The notes under the pieces: model-generated
Database searches by the model: none
Told to the model about the DNA's origin: nothing
The model's input: only the letters and a program-made list of their open reading frames with translations
In this document: piece after piece, positions 49,101 through 61,100 of the stretch
Layout: each line of letters starts with the position of its first letter
Numbering within the stretch: position 1 is the first letter of the stretch
Source: Planococcus citri
Taxonomy: Eukaryota > Arthropoda > Insecta > Hemiptera > Pseudococcidae
NCBI RefSeq assembly: GCF_950023065.1
Contig: NC_088677.1
Coordinates: forward strand, 75,479,469 to 75,543,468
Direction: 5' to 3'
DNA: 64,000 nucleotides
Made by a program: the position numbers and the translations under genes

Positions 49101-52100
49101 GATGACCGTGCGAATAAACGCTAACTTCAAAATAATACTCGTAAATGAGCATGAACTGGTTTTCATCTGGTGCGGTGTATATATACTCATTTTATCGTAG
49201 CATCTTGAAAAAATGCGTTATATAGCGGACCGCTAGAAAACGCACCAACATCAAGGTTAATAAAAATGTGAGCAAGATAATTGTAGCACTACATTATACA
49301 ATCATACACACAGAGCGCGAAACCAGTTCTATCGTAATATCTTACGATCAATATTTTAGTTAATTGAGTTACTTAAATTCTAATAAAAAATGCTAAGCTC
49401 GCGTTATTTTCTCGCGACTGATGACCGACGACCGGTAACGTCTAACGTCGTGTATTTTCATTGGTTCGCATTCGCAATCGCAAATAGAGAAAATACGGTG
49501 TTCGCCGTTCATGCATCATTAATAGATCTAGCTAGGTAATTAAAGTTCATCGCGTTTTACATTTTCTACGGGTATATTAACGTGCTGGTTGCGTTTTGAT
49601 AATGGAGAATTATTGTAAAAACGTGACATAACCATCGCTTTCCGGATTCCTCATCGCTTGTATACGTATTTTCGGCGGTTTTTTTTCTCTTCTATCTATC
49701 GGTTTCGAATTGAATTTCATCGTGTTGTTACTACTTGTACATGTAGGTATCTATCTACCGAACTACTTTCTCGAAGTGAAAAAAATGGCCGAGGTGAGAA
49801 AAATAATTCCCCGAAGCACGAATTCGATATTAATTCTAGATACCCACAAATCAGCACCTGTGATCTATACCTAAACCTATACAGTATACAACCTATTCTT
49901 TGGGAATTGTACTACGACTTCTCGAAGGTGTGAGTTGTATGTAGGTACGAGTAATTTGTACATATTTCCATAACAAAAGAGGAAAAATATGTCGTCTGTG
50001 TCGGTGCAGCAAGTACTACAAAAGACAACATAGTTCGACTTGAGACGTTGTAAACCTCTTACCCTGCTGCCCTTTCGGTACGCGATACCGTTTCCAATAA
50101 TATTGTTTCATGGGTCTTTGGACGATGTGCGGTTATTTTCCATTACTTCTGATGGTGTTTTATGAGCTGATGTTATCGCATTAGATCATACTCACTGGAT
50201 TAAAAAACATATTTAATCGAAAGTAGAGAGATTTTGCATTTTTGAACCTAGAAAACTGAAATTTTGTACACCTATATCCCATGTTTGACCTACCGAAGTT
50301 ACCCATAAACAATTTCAGCTCCGGAGTTGCTCCTGGAGAGGAAATTTGGGCCCTCAAAAAAAGGTGAGTTTTCGAAAAAATTGTGGTTTTTTCGCTTCTG
50401 TCGTTACAGCCTGTTTCGAGAATTGACCTAATCTCAAGTGAAGGTACCTAGACCTACGAGTGTTAGAGATTCTACGTCGATTTATGTCATTGACGTCAAA
50501 ATCTAAGACCACTTTTGAGGTTCTACTGAGCGGTTGAAAATTATTTTTGGATAAATTCGTATTTTGAGCATTTTTTCTCCTAAAATATTTCGCATTAATT
50601 GAGCCAAAATATTGAAAGATATATGATTCCTGAAACTGGGGAAATATCTTGAAATGCAGTGGTGCCCATTTTTTAAAATTATAATATTTGACAAGTTCAA
50701 AATACGTAGGTACCCCCCCCAAAAAAAAGTCAAAAACTTATAAAACTTCTGTGTTATTTTTGGAAGGTGACTGCGAATGATTGTTTTGTAATTTCAAATA
50801 CATTTTCTTGTGACGATTTAGAATACATTTTTTTGGTAATGATCCAAATTGAAATTTTGAATAAAATTTTGAGTGAATTTCACTCTTGATTCAATAATTA
50901 TAAATTTTTTTGTGGTGGTATATTGAAACGTTGACTGGTTAAATTAAATTTGGAATTTCAATTTAAGGGGGAAAATGGGTAAAAATGAGGAATTTTTGCA
51001 AATTTTTAATAACTTATTTTCATGTTTTTGAAACTAAAAAAATTTCTGCTTTAATTGGTTAAAATAACGTTTTGTTCGAGGAGGAAAATAAGTAAAGATT
51101 TTGAAAACTGGTTGAAATTTCATTTTAAAACTTTGAAACTTGAAGGAGAAAATATCGAGATGTACCTAGGTAAGTTTCTCATCTATTCTCAATCTCAATT
51201 AAAGAATTTGATAAATTACTAAATTTGAAAAAAAATCTAATTCCAAATAGAAATTAGGTACAACCAAATAAAATCAAAAATTCAAATTGACATATAAGTA
51301 ATTATATTTTCCAACAAGTCCAGGAGTAGATGGGGATCGTTGATATTTTTTCACAAGATCTCGCATTGGCATTCCGATTTGTTCGCGTACGAGTCACTTA
51401 TAGGAATCAATTCGTTCGCGAGTGATTCCCCAAAAATTATTCAAGTCGTTCGTGACTGATTCCCCAAAAATTGACTAAATGAACCGATTCTTTCGCGAAC
51501 GAATCACTTGAAGGAATCAATTCGTTTGCAAGTGATTTACCAAAAAATGTTCAATTCGTTCGCGAATGATTCACCAAAAATTATTAAATTCGTTCGTAAA
51601 TGATTCTCCAAAAATTTACTAAATGAACCAATTTGTTCGCGAACGAGTCACTCGAAAAAATCAATTCGTTCGCGAGTGATTTACCAAAAAAATTTCAATT
51701 CGTTCGCGAATGATTCTCCAAAAATTGATTGATCGAACCGATTCGTTCGCGAACGAGTCACTTGAAGGAATCAATTCGTTCGCGAATGATTCACCAAAAA
51801 TTATTCAATTCGTTCGTGAATGATTCTCCAAAAATTAACTGAATGAACCGATTCGTTCGCGAACGAGTCACTTGAAGGAATCAATTTGTTCGCGAGTGAT
51901 TCGCCAAAAATTATTCAATTCGTTCGTGAATGATTCTCCAAAAATTGACTGAATGAACCGATTCGTTCGCAAGTGATTTACCAAAAAATGTTCAATTTGT
52001 TCGCGAATGATTCACCAAAAATTGATTGATCGAACCGATTCGTTCGCGAACGAGTCACTTGAAGGAATCAATTCGTTCGCAAGGGATTCACCAAAAATTA

Positions 52101-55100
52101 TTCAATTCGTTCGTGAATGATTCTCCAAAAATTGACTAAATGAACCTATTCGTTCGCGAACGAGTCACTTGAAGGAATCAATTCGTTCGCGAGGGATTCA
52201 CCAAAAATTATTCAATTCGTTCGTAAATGATTCTCCAAAAATTGACTAAATGAACCTATTCGTTCGCGAACGACTCACTTGAAGGAATCAATTCATTCGC
52301 GAGTGATTCACCAAAAAAATATTCTATTCGTTCGCGAATGATTCTCCAAAAATTGAATAAAAGAACCGATTCGTTCGCGAACGAGTCATTTAAAGGAATC
52401 AATTCGTTCGCGAGTGATTCACCAAAAATTATTCAATTCGTTCGCCAATGATTCACCAAAAATTATTCAATTCGTTCGTAAATGATTCTCCAAAAATTGA
52501 CTAAATGAACCTATTCATTCGCGAACGAGTCACTTGAAGGAATCAATTCGTTCGCGAGTGATTCACCAAAAAAAATATTCAATTCGTTCGCGAATGATTC
52601 TCCAAAAATTGAATAAAAGAACCGATTCGTTCGCGAACGAGTCATTTAAAGGAATCAATTCGTTCGCGAATGATTCACCAAAAATTATTCAATTCGTTCG
52701 CGAGTGATTCACCAAAAACTATTCAATTCGTTCGCGAATGATTCACGAACAAATAATCAATTCGTTCGTGAATGACTCACTTAAAATTACATAATTATAA
52801 GCGCATTTTTTTCAACTCTTTCATTTTTCACACGAGAACAGCACCTTATTTTTTAAAATAATTTTTTGTCCATCATCGACATTTTTGAAGTTGAATCAAG
52901 GCTAATATGTATCTTGTTGTCAAAGTACGAGTAGGTATAACAATCTTGAAAAAAAAATTGAAGCCCACGTGAAGTGAATGTGAAAGCTTTTGAAAACTGA
53001 TAAGTACGTCAAAGTGGTGAAAGGAAATTGGTCAGGACTTATGAAGTGGGTGGTTTCGGAGTTTTTGAAATAAGATAGTAAAAATAAAAAGATGAAACAA
53101 ATGGTATAAAATGTTTTGCAATTTTTCAGGATAAAAAGGGATGAACCGTTAATCTTTTTTTACAAGATCTCGCATTTCGGCATCAGGAAAGATAAATGCT
53201 ACCTATTAATAAAGGAAATAAAAGGAAATCCATAGCATTAGGACATTAAGAAAAAATTGAGATTTTCAGCTGCTGTGAAGTTGATTAGGTAGGTACTACG
53301 TAGGTAGGTGAAAAGTACCTACTACCTACATCGCCTTCTGGAACAATTTGGAATTGATAGAGAAAAGTCAAATTTTGCTGGAGGATCCAAATCGGGCCGA
53401 AAATGATGAAAATTGATCCCCGAGGTCTCTACTATAATGAGTGGCCGAAATTTTGAGCAATTTCTTAGAGTTTTCAGCTGTCCTTCGGCAGCAATTTGAG
53501 ATTTCTGGAGAAATCCTAACTTTTTGGGAGTCTCCAAATCCGCTAAAAAATGGTGGAAATTGATGGGGGGGGGGGTCTACATCAATATACTTATAAACAG
53601 AGTTTAAAATTTCTATCTCTTTGTGTTTGCTATTTTTGTAGAAAATTAATAGGAATGCCAATAGGCTACTTCCGCCATTTTTGAAAATTCGCCAAAAATC
53701 TAAAAATCAACTTCCTCAGCTGAAAACTTGGTCCTGAAGTCCGGATGGCATGCTCTTTCAGCGAGCCAAATTTCAGCTCGATAGAAGTTGACGAGTTATA
53801 AAGGTTCCTTCGTGAGCAACGCTATCTGATTCTGAATCCAACTACCTATTTTAGCATTTTGCATGCAGCTATCCATACAGCAAATTAATCATAGAGTTAC
53901 CCAACCAAGTCACAAAGACCTATACAAAGTCTATGGTTGATTAAGTGGTTGTAGGTTGTTAAGTAACACCTCAATCAGACGTCTTGACTTTTATAGTTTT
54001 TGCAAGTGTGTAACACTATTTTCTCGTTGATTTTATTTCAATAATGAATTAAGCCCATAAGCATGTAGATTGTAGGTGAGTAGATAGGCACTTATAATTA
54101 ACAATAAGTTACCTACGACTAGGAATAATATAGTGGAGGTGTATTGAAGAAGGCCCTATTATACATGTACAGAGAGACATGATTACTTGCATATCTCAAA
54201 CATTATGTATTTTTCGTGTATGTAGGTATAGGTATCAGTAGGTACGTAATACTATTGTACTTGGTTCGGTGTACTTCGTCGTCTTCTAAAATGAATATTT
54301 CAACAAAATTTACTCAAACTACATCTTTTCCTTCAAAATACTATACAACTCACTTGACTACTTGACTACCTAAGTGCCTACAATACGTAGGTACACGTTT
54401 GTGAATTTTCTAGCAAGTACTTATAGTAGGTAGGTAAAATTAGGTCAAACGAAAAGTTGATTATGAGCATAATTTCATTCATTAAGCGATGAATCTGTGG
54501 GTAATGTTTACCTACTGTCTATGGGAATTGTCTCACGTTATTAAGTAAAAGATAATGGATCGAAATATTTTAATTCGCAGGAAACAGTATTGCCTGTATA
54601 GTGAACTTAGGTATATACAAACAACTTATAACAAGTAGGTATGAATACATAGAGGTAAAAAGGTGGAAATTTCGCATTTACTTAAACAGTCGTAGGTAGT
54701 AAATACGTTATTAATAAATTTCCACTTTATATTTGAAAAGTGAAGCTCTCAGCAGCTTACCTTCGACCGTTATCTATGAAAAGAAATTTGTCAATTACTG
54801 CAGACCATCTATTAGTGTTCTTTTCATAATTTCTCGTGATTCGAGAGTTTTTAAGACTTGGCTGTTGGCTACTGTTATATTTTCTGCATCGTTGTAATAT
54901 GTGGGGAAAAAGCATTGAAATCAGTTTTGTGAAATTATTATAAGAATATGAATGAGTAGCTTCAATAGTCTTTGAAGAAATTTAATTAAATAACGTTTTG
55001 TTTTAATTTTCACAGGAATTATCGAGACCTCCAATTTATAACCCTGAAGACTACGCTTTATCATTGAAAAAATGGACCAGTAAACCGATAGTAAATACGA

Positions 55101-58100
55101 ACGAGCAAAATGAGACACCTCAGCCTTGTTCTGCTGAAAGGGAGATGAGCTTGAGACAATTTTCTAGCATTTCGGATCTATTGAATAAACTCAAAACTGA
55201 TCTTCGCCTCGCCTATATTAGGTAGGTACCTAATTTTTTTTAAAAGATTTTTCTGAAGCATTTTAAAAAATGTTTTCAGTGACTTTGAATAGAAAAAGGA
55301 AATGCATAGGTACCTAAGTATAATTTTTAATTTATTTACATTCAGTAACTTGGAATACCTACATATGTATAAGTCGAAGTACCTACCTACCTATTCTACA
55401 ACTGCAGTGTATTTCGTGTTACAGTTTCGTGCAAGAATTTGTAGCTGACCCGATAGATGGAATTACATTACTTCTAGAGCTCCTTCGCACCATACAAGCC
55501 AACGATAGCAATCAACACACGAAGGCAACATCAGCTCTGCATCGTCGGTCTTTACTTGATGAAAATTCTTGTTTACAGTGTCTCCGGTATTCTCTGAGAT
55601 GTCCTGAAACGACTAGGAGATTAGCTATGGCCCCCACTGGTCTTTTTTCACTCACTGTATGCATAATGAGCAGCGTCAGTAAATCTAGGATAATTGCTCT
55701 TGAGGTAAACTCATTCTACATATCTATACATACGAGTATCTTCTCTTCGCAGCTATTTTACTCGTACCTATTTATACGATTATTATTGAATGATTCAAGT
55801 TTTTTAAACAACTCGTTACTTTTGCACAGTTATTGACAAAAATATGCTGTTATTCAATTGCTGGTCATAACGCGGTATCCGAGGCGATGTCGACTATGCG
55901 GTTAAGATTCGGAGAACCCGTTAGGTTTCGGTTTTTGGTCAGCATGCTTAATGGAGCCGCCGCCGATTTGTTACTATCGGGATTAAGATTTATTAATACG
56001 TTTTTGGAAACTTCGCCCAAAAAGCAAATACATTTTTATATTCAAGCTGAACTCGAGCAAGCTGGATTTAGCATAAAGACTTTGAAAGATGTAAGTATGA
56101 TGTTGCAATATAGAATTTGATATTATAGATTCTATTGGAGGGGAGACTTGAAATTTCTGTGGCAAAATTAAATTTAAAAAAAAAAGTTTTTATTCGCAAG
56201 GCAACATCACGAGTGTGGAGTAATCGATTTGACCCGATTTTTTTTTTCCAAAGGTGAGAGGACCCCTAGGATAGTCTAAAACAAATTTTATAGCTGCCCA
56301 ATCTCGAAACAATGGGCCCCACTAGGGTCCGAAAGTCTCAAAATTTTGATTTTTGGAAAATTCTGCCAATATAAAATATGATATAAATGTGCCTAAGATA
56401 AATCATTAAAATAGTATTTCTCGGAATAAGTAAGTACGTGAGTATATCGGACGTCAAAAAGTAATAGAGTCCATAAGGTATTTTTTTGGGATAAAAATTG
56501 TCAAAAAATTGCCCAAAAATGGTCGAAAAAATGCGATTGGGTCTACAACTTTGAAAATCATTATATTTTCTAGAGACAATTGTGTAGTAATGTTTCAGAA
56601 AATTCCAAAAACTGTAGCAGCCTAATCCCATTTTTCAAACATTTTTTGGTAAACATAGTGTATATATATTTTTTAATCTAGAAAATTTTGGGTCTAGAAA
56701 TTCTTGGATGCGGACTCAAAATCGCACCCAGACCACAAATTTTTTCGATTTTTGGAATTGGTAAAATTTTCAAAAAAATTGACATAATTTCGCTCTAAAA
56801 TATTTCCCCAGTTTTGAGAATGATAGGTTTATGGGTATATTTTATTATTTTGGTAGGTATAATTAACGCAAAATATTTGCCAAAAAAATTTTCAATACAC
56901 GAATTTATCCAAAAATTTGCAATTTGAAAATTTTTAACCAGTTAGTAGAACCTTAAAAGTGGTTTGGATTTTACGCAGAACCTCAAATAATTTCATTCGG
57001 GACCAAACTATTTTTCCAAACTGAAAAAACCACAATTTTCTATCGAAAATTTCGTCTCCTTTGAGGGCTCATAATAATTAAGTATCTTACAAGTATCTGG
57101 GGGCACTTTTGGAGTTGACATTTTTTCTGAGTAACATTCAACTCAAAATGAAAGCTTCTGCTGAATCTTGTCAGAAATCCGCTGATAATTTTTTTCGCAA
57201 TTAACTCTACTAAGCAGGTTTTTGAAGCCATTTTTACAAAATAATTAAATTGTGATCAATCATAGATTGATTTTTATTTGGCAGCTGTCCAATTAATCGA
57301 TCCATCAAACCATGAAAATTGTTTCAATTGCGATTTTCGATAACTTATTTACGGACCGATCATATTGTTTGAAATGAAAAATCAATTTTAGCCATAAAAA
57401 TAGGCTCTCTGGTCAAAAATTGATCATGATTGAAAATCGACATGTGATGGATCAATGTTCGTAAATTAATTTCAACCTCAAAAATAAACTACCAGATCTA
57501 AAAATTGATCATGATCGAGAATCGGTTCATGAACGATTTTCGATTCGATTCCACAATATGGTCGATTATGTTTGAACTAAAAGATAAATTTCAGCTCGAA
57601 AATTTGATTTTCCGATTAAGAAAATGATCAAAAATAAAATTCGATCAATCGAACCCCAAAAAATCGATTCCCTCTGATTTTTGATTGCATCCTACGAATA
57701 ACTATATGATCGATCATCATGGTCGATTTGTTTTGTATTGTTTAATTTCATTTTCGATTCCGATCACGAAGAGTTAAATTTATCTTTTAAAGGAAGATCT
57801 GCAAAGAGTGTAATGGAGATGGAGATGATTTTTATTTTTGTTAATGGGGAATCGAAAAAGGTATCGTGTGGAGGTGATTCTTCAGAGAAGAGGGAGGACT
57901 ATACGTGAATTATTGCTAAAATTACTCGTATGTCACTTCAAAAATGACTCTTTGAAATGTATTTTGTCAAAGTTTTTTGTTTATTTGGAATTTACGAACA
58001 TTGATTTTTTTTTTTACTTGAGAACGTGGGAATGAATTGATAAAATTACCTTTCGACATTTTGTATAACCTTTTTAAAACTCAGAAAAAATCCTGCAGGG

Positions 58101-61100
58101 TTCCAAGAAACTTGACTAACGACCAGAGCAGGCGATTCTCAAAATTGTAGCTGCCCAATTACAATTTTCGAGCATTTTTTTTTGTTGAAATTTTGGGCTT
58201 AAAAAATGTATTTTTGGATTCACAGATTTGAAATCATCCCCACCCCCCCCCCCCCCAACCAATCGACGAGTGACTACAAAAGACAATTCCTGTACACACG
58301 TACTCACGTAGTTCCCCAATATCATTTTTTGACCATTTTTGGATAATTATTTGAAAATTTTGGCCCCAAAAATTATTTTTTGGATGTGCAGACTCGAAAT
58401 CTCGCTCAAACATTAGTAAACTCAACTTGTGGCCAAAAAATAACAAGTCTGAGAGTAGTACATAGCTTTCCAATCTCATATTTAGACCATTTTTGAGTAC
58501 ATAATTTTTTGGAAATTTTGGAACCAAAAAATACCTTTTCAGATCAGCTGATTTTAAATCACCCCCAAACCCCATGAAACTCGACAAGAGACAAGAAAAT
58601 ACAATTTCGAGAGTTGCAGCTCCCTAATCGCATTTTACGACCATTTTTGGGCAATTTTTATGAAAATTTGGGGCCAAAAAATACCCTTTCAGATGAGCTG
58701 ACTCGATAATTGCGCCAAAATCCAGTAAACAAGGCTTGTGACTTGAAAAGACGATGTACAGAGTTGTTACCTAGATGCCCAATCACATGTTTCGACCATT
58801 TTTGGACATTTTTTGAAAAATTTGGATACAAAAAATACTATTCAAGATGTACAGACTTGAAATCGCACTCAAACTTCAGTGAATTCGACTTCTGACTAGA
58901 ATAGATGGTTTCAAGAGTTGTAGCTGAACCCAATATAATTTTGCAACCATTTTTGGATAAATAATTTTTTGAAAATTATGGGCTTACAAAACTACCTTTT
59001 TAAATGCGCAGATGCGGAATCAACCCCAAACATCAGGAAACTTGAGGAGTAACTAGAAAATATGAATCCCAAAGTAGTAGCTCCCTAATAGCATTTTTTG
59101 ACCATTTTGGCAATTTAAAAAAAAAATTGGGCCCAAAAAATACCCTTTTGAATGTGTTTGAATGAAATCACCCCCCCCCCCATTTCAAGAAATTCGATGA
59201 GTATCTGGAAAATACGATTCTCAGAATTGTAGTTGCCCAAATGCATTTTTAGATCTATTTTGGGATTTTTTTTTGGTTGAAAATTTCGATCCCAAAAAAT
59301 GTCTTTTTGAATGCTTAGACTTAAACTCGCACTCAAACCCCATTCTGTGATTCGAAAATATGAATCCCAAAATTCTAGCTGCTCAAACACATTTTTCAAT
59401 CGTTTTTGGACAATTTTTCGAAAATTTATGGTCCAAGAAATTGTATTGGAATCACTGGTTTACTGTTTTAAGCACATTTTTCATAATTATTTTATTTGGA
59501 CGGAATTGCCCAAAAATGGAAGTTTAAAGGCCTTTGGACCCTTGTGAGATCCAAAGTTTTGCGATTATTCAGCTATGAAGGTTGTGATAGATTCATACCC
59601 TATAAGGGTCTTCTTATTATTTTTTTAAAAGTCAGGTCAAAGTAAGGTTACTGCACATTTGTGAGGTTCCCTCGCCAGTTCAATAATTGAAAATAAGTAG
59701 TAGATAATTGATTTACGCGAAATTATATGTGTTTTACCTATACAGATGATGCCTTCCAAAAATTCCGAAAATGAAGCAATAACCGAGGAATTGAATCGAT
59801 GGTCAAGGTTGTACATTGATGTCGAAGTCTTAAAAAATAATCACAATAATAAATGTAAAGAAATATCAGCGTTGAAAGAAAAAATTTCAGAACTGGAAGC
59901 ACAAATAAGGGTAAGTTTGTGTAAGTAATCGTATAAGTAAGTAGGTAGATGGATACCTACCTCTATTTACCCACCAAAATTTATCTAAAATGAGAACTTA
60001 TCACATCTATGCTTATATTTAAGTCACTAACAATTTTTTTTCGTTAAACTTGAATTTATGCTGTTTTTTTAATTATAAATTTTTTTTGATTTTTTTGCAG
60101 GTTCTGCAAAGTGAAAAACAATCTTTTTTATCCGAAAACCGCTTTAAAGAACGATCCTCCAAACTAAACATCTCAACTTCCGACTCGTGTTCGAACTCGA
60201 TTGAAAAATCATTCACATTCAAAACTCATATCAATTACCCGAAACAAGGAGGTGAAAATTCAACACCAGCCGAAGACGAAGGTATCAGTTCGTCAGATCA
60301 AGATGATTCGGAGGAGAATAACCTCCATCATCAGAATAATTTGAACACATACGTATACGGAGCACAGAACAATTCACCACCCATGAAGTACAAATATAAT
60401 TGCGATACAACTTCAGTCGACCCTACAATAGACGAGGTGATGAAAGGTTTCCAGAATCTCATCAACGAAGTAAAAAACCACCATAATAATCAGGAAAACT
60501 TGAAACAAAAAAGATCTCAAGTTAAAAATTCAAGTTTCGAGTCGGTTTCAAGAGCCATTATCATTCAAGAAGAAAGCGACATAATTCCCTCCAAAATCCT
60601 ACCCGAACCACCAAAGAAATCACGAAGCTTGCATTTTTTACACGATAATATCGAATTGAATCCTTTTTTCGAGGATGAAAGTGCAGATAATTCACGCTGT
60701 AGTTGTTCTTCTCAAGAGTGTTGTTCATCGGCTGCATCTGATCACGAATATTCAAAAATTGATTACTCTTACGAAAACGATACCTATCTAAACAAAAGTT
60801 GCGGGAGTCCGCAAGTTAATGGACGAAAAAATACAAAACTCAATGGTCTCAAAAGAAGCGAAACCTTTCATTACTTACAAAATGAAGGTAAACGTAAAAC
60901 GGCGAATGTTTCGAATCACAGGATGAACATTCCACCGAAATTCGAGAATAAAAAAAATATAAACCAGAAGAATAATAATTATATTATACAAAACTCGAAT
61001 AATTTTGAAAAAGAATTAAAGAATAAAAATTTAGGTGTAAAACAAAATACCAAAGTTTCCCGTTCGGTTAGCACGAAACCGTTGATGAATCAGGTGAAAG

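Noticed and set aside
51360..52795. CRISPR-like array
   Set aside because: The units are a continuous satellite with no unique spacers, in a eukaryotic intron.
60050..60100. Coding use of the open frame before mwh exon 6
   Set aside because: The acceptor TTTTTTGCAG at 60,100 and phase match with exon 5 place the exon start at 60,101; the upstream part is intron.
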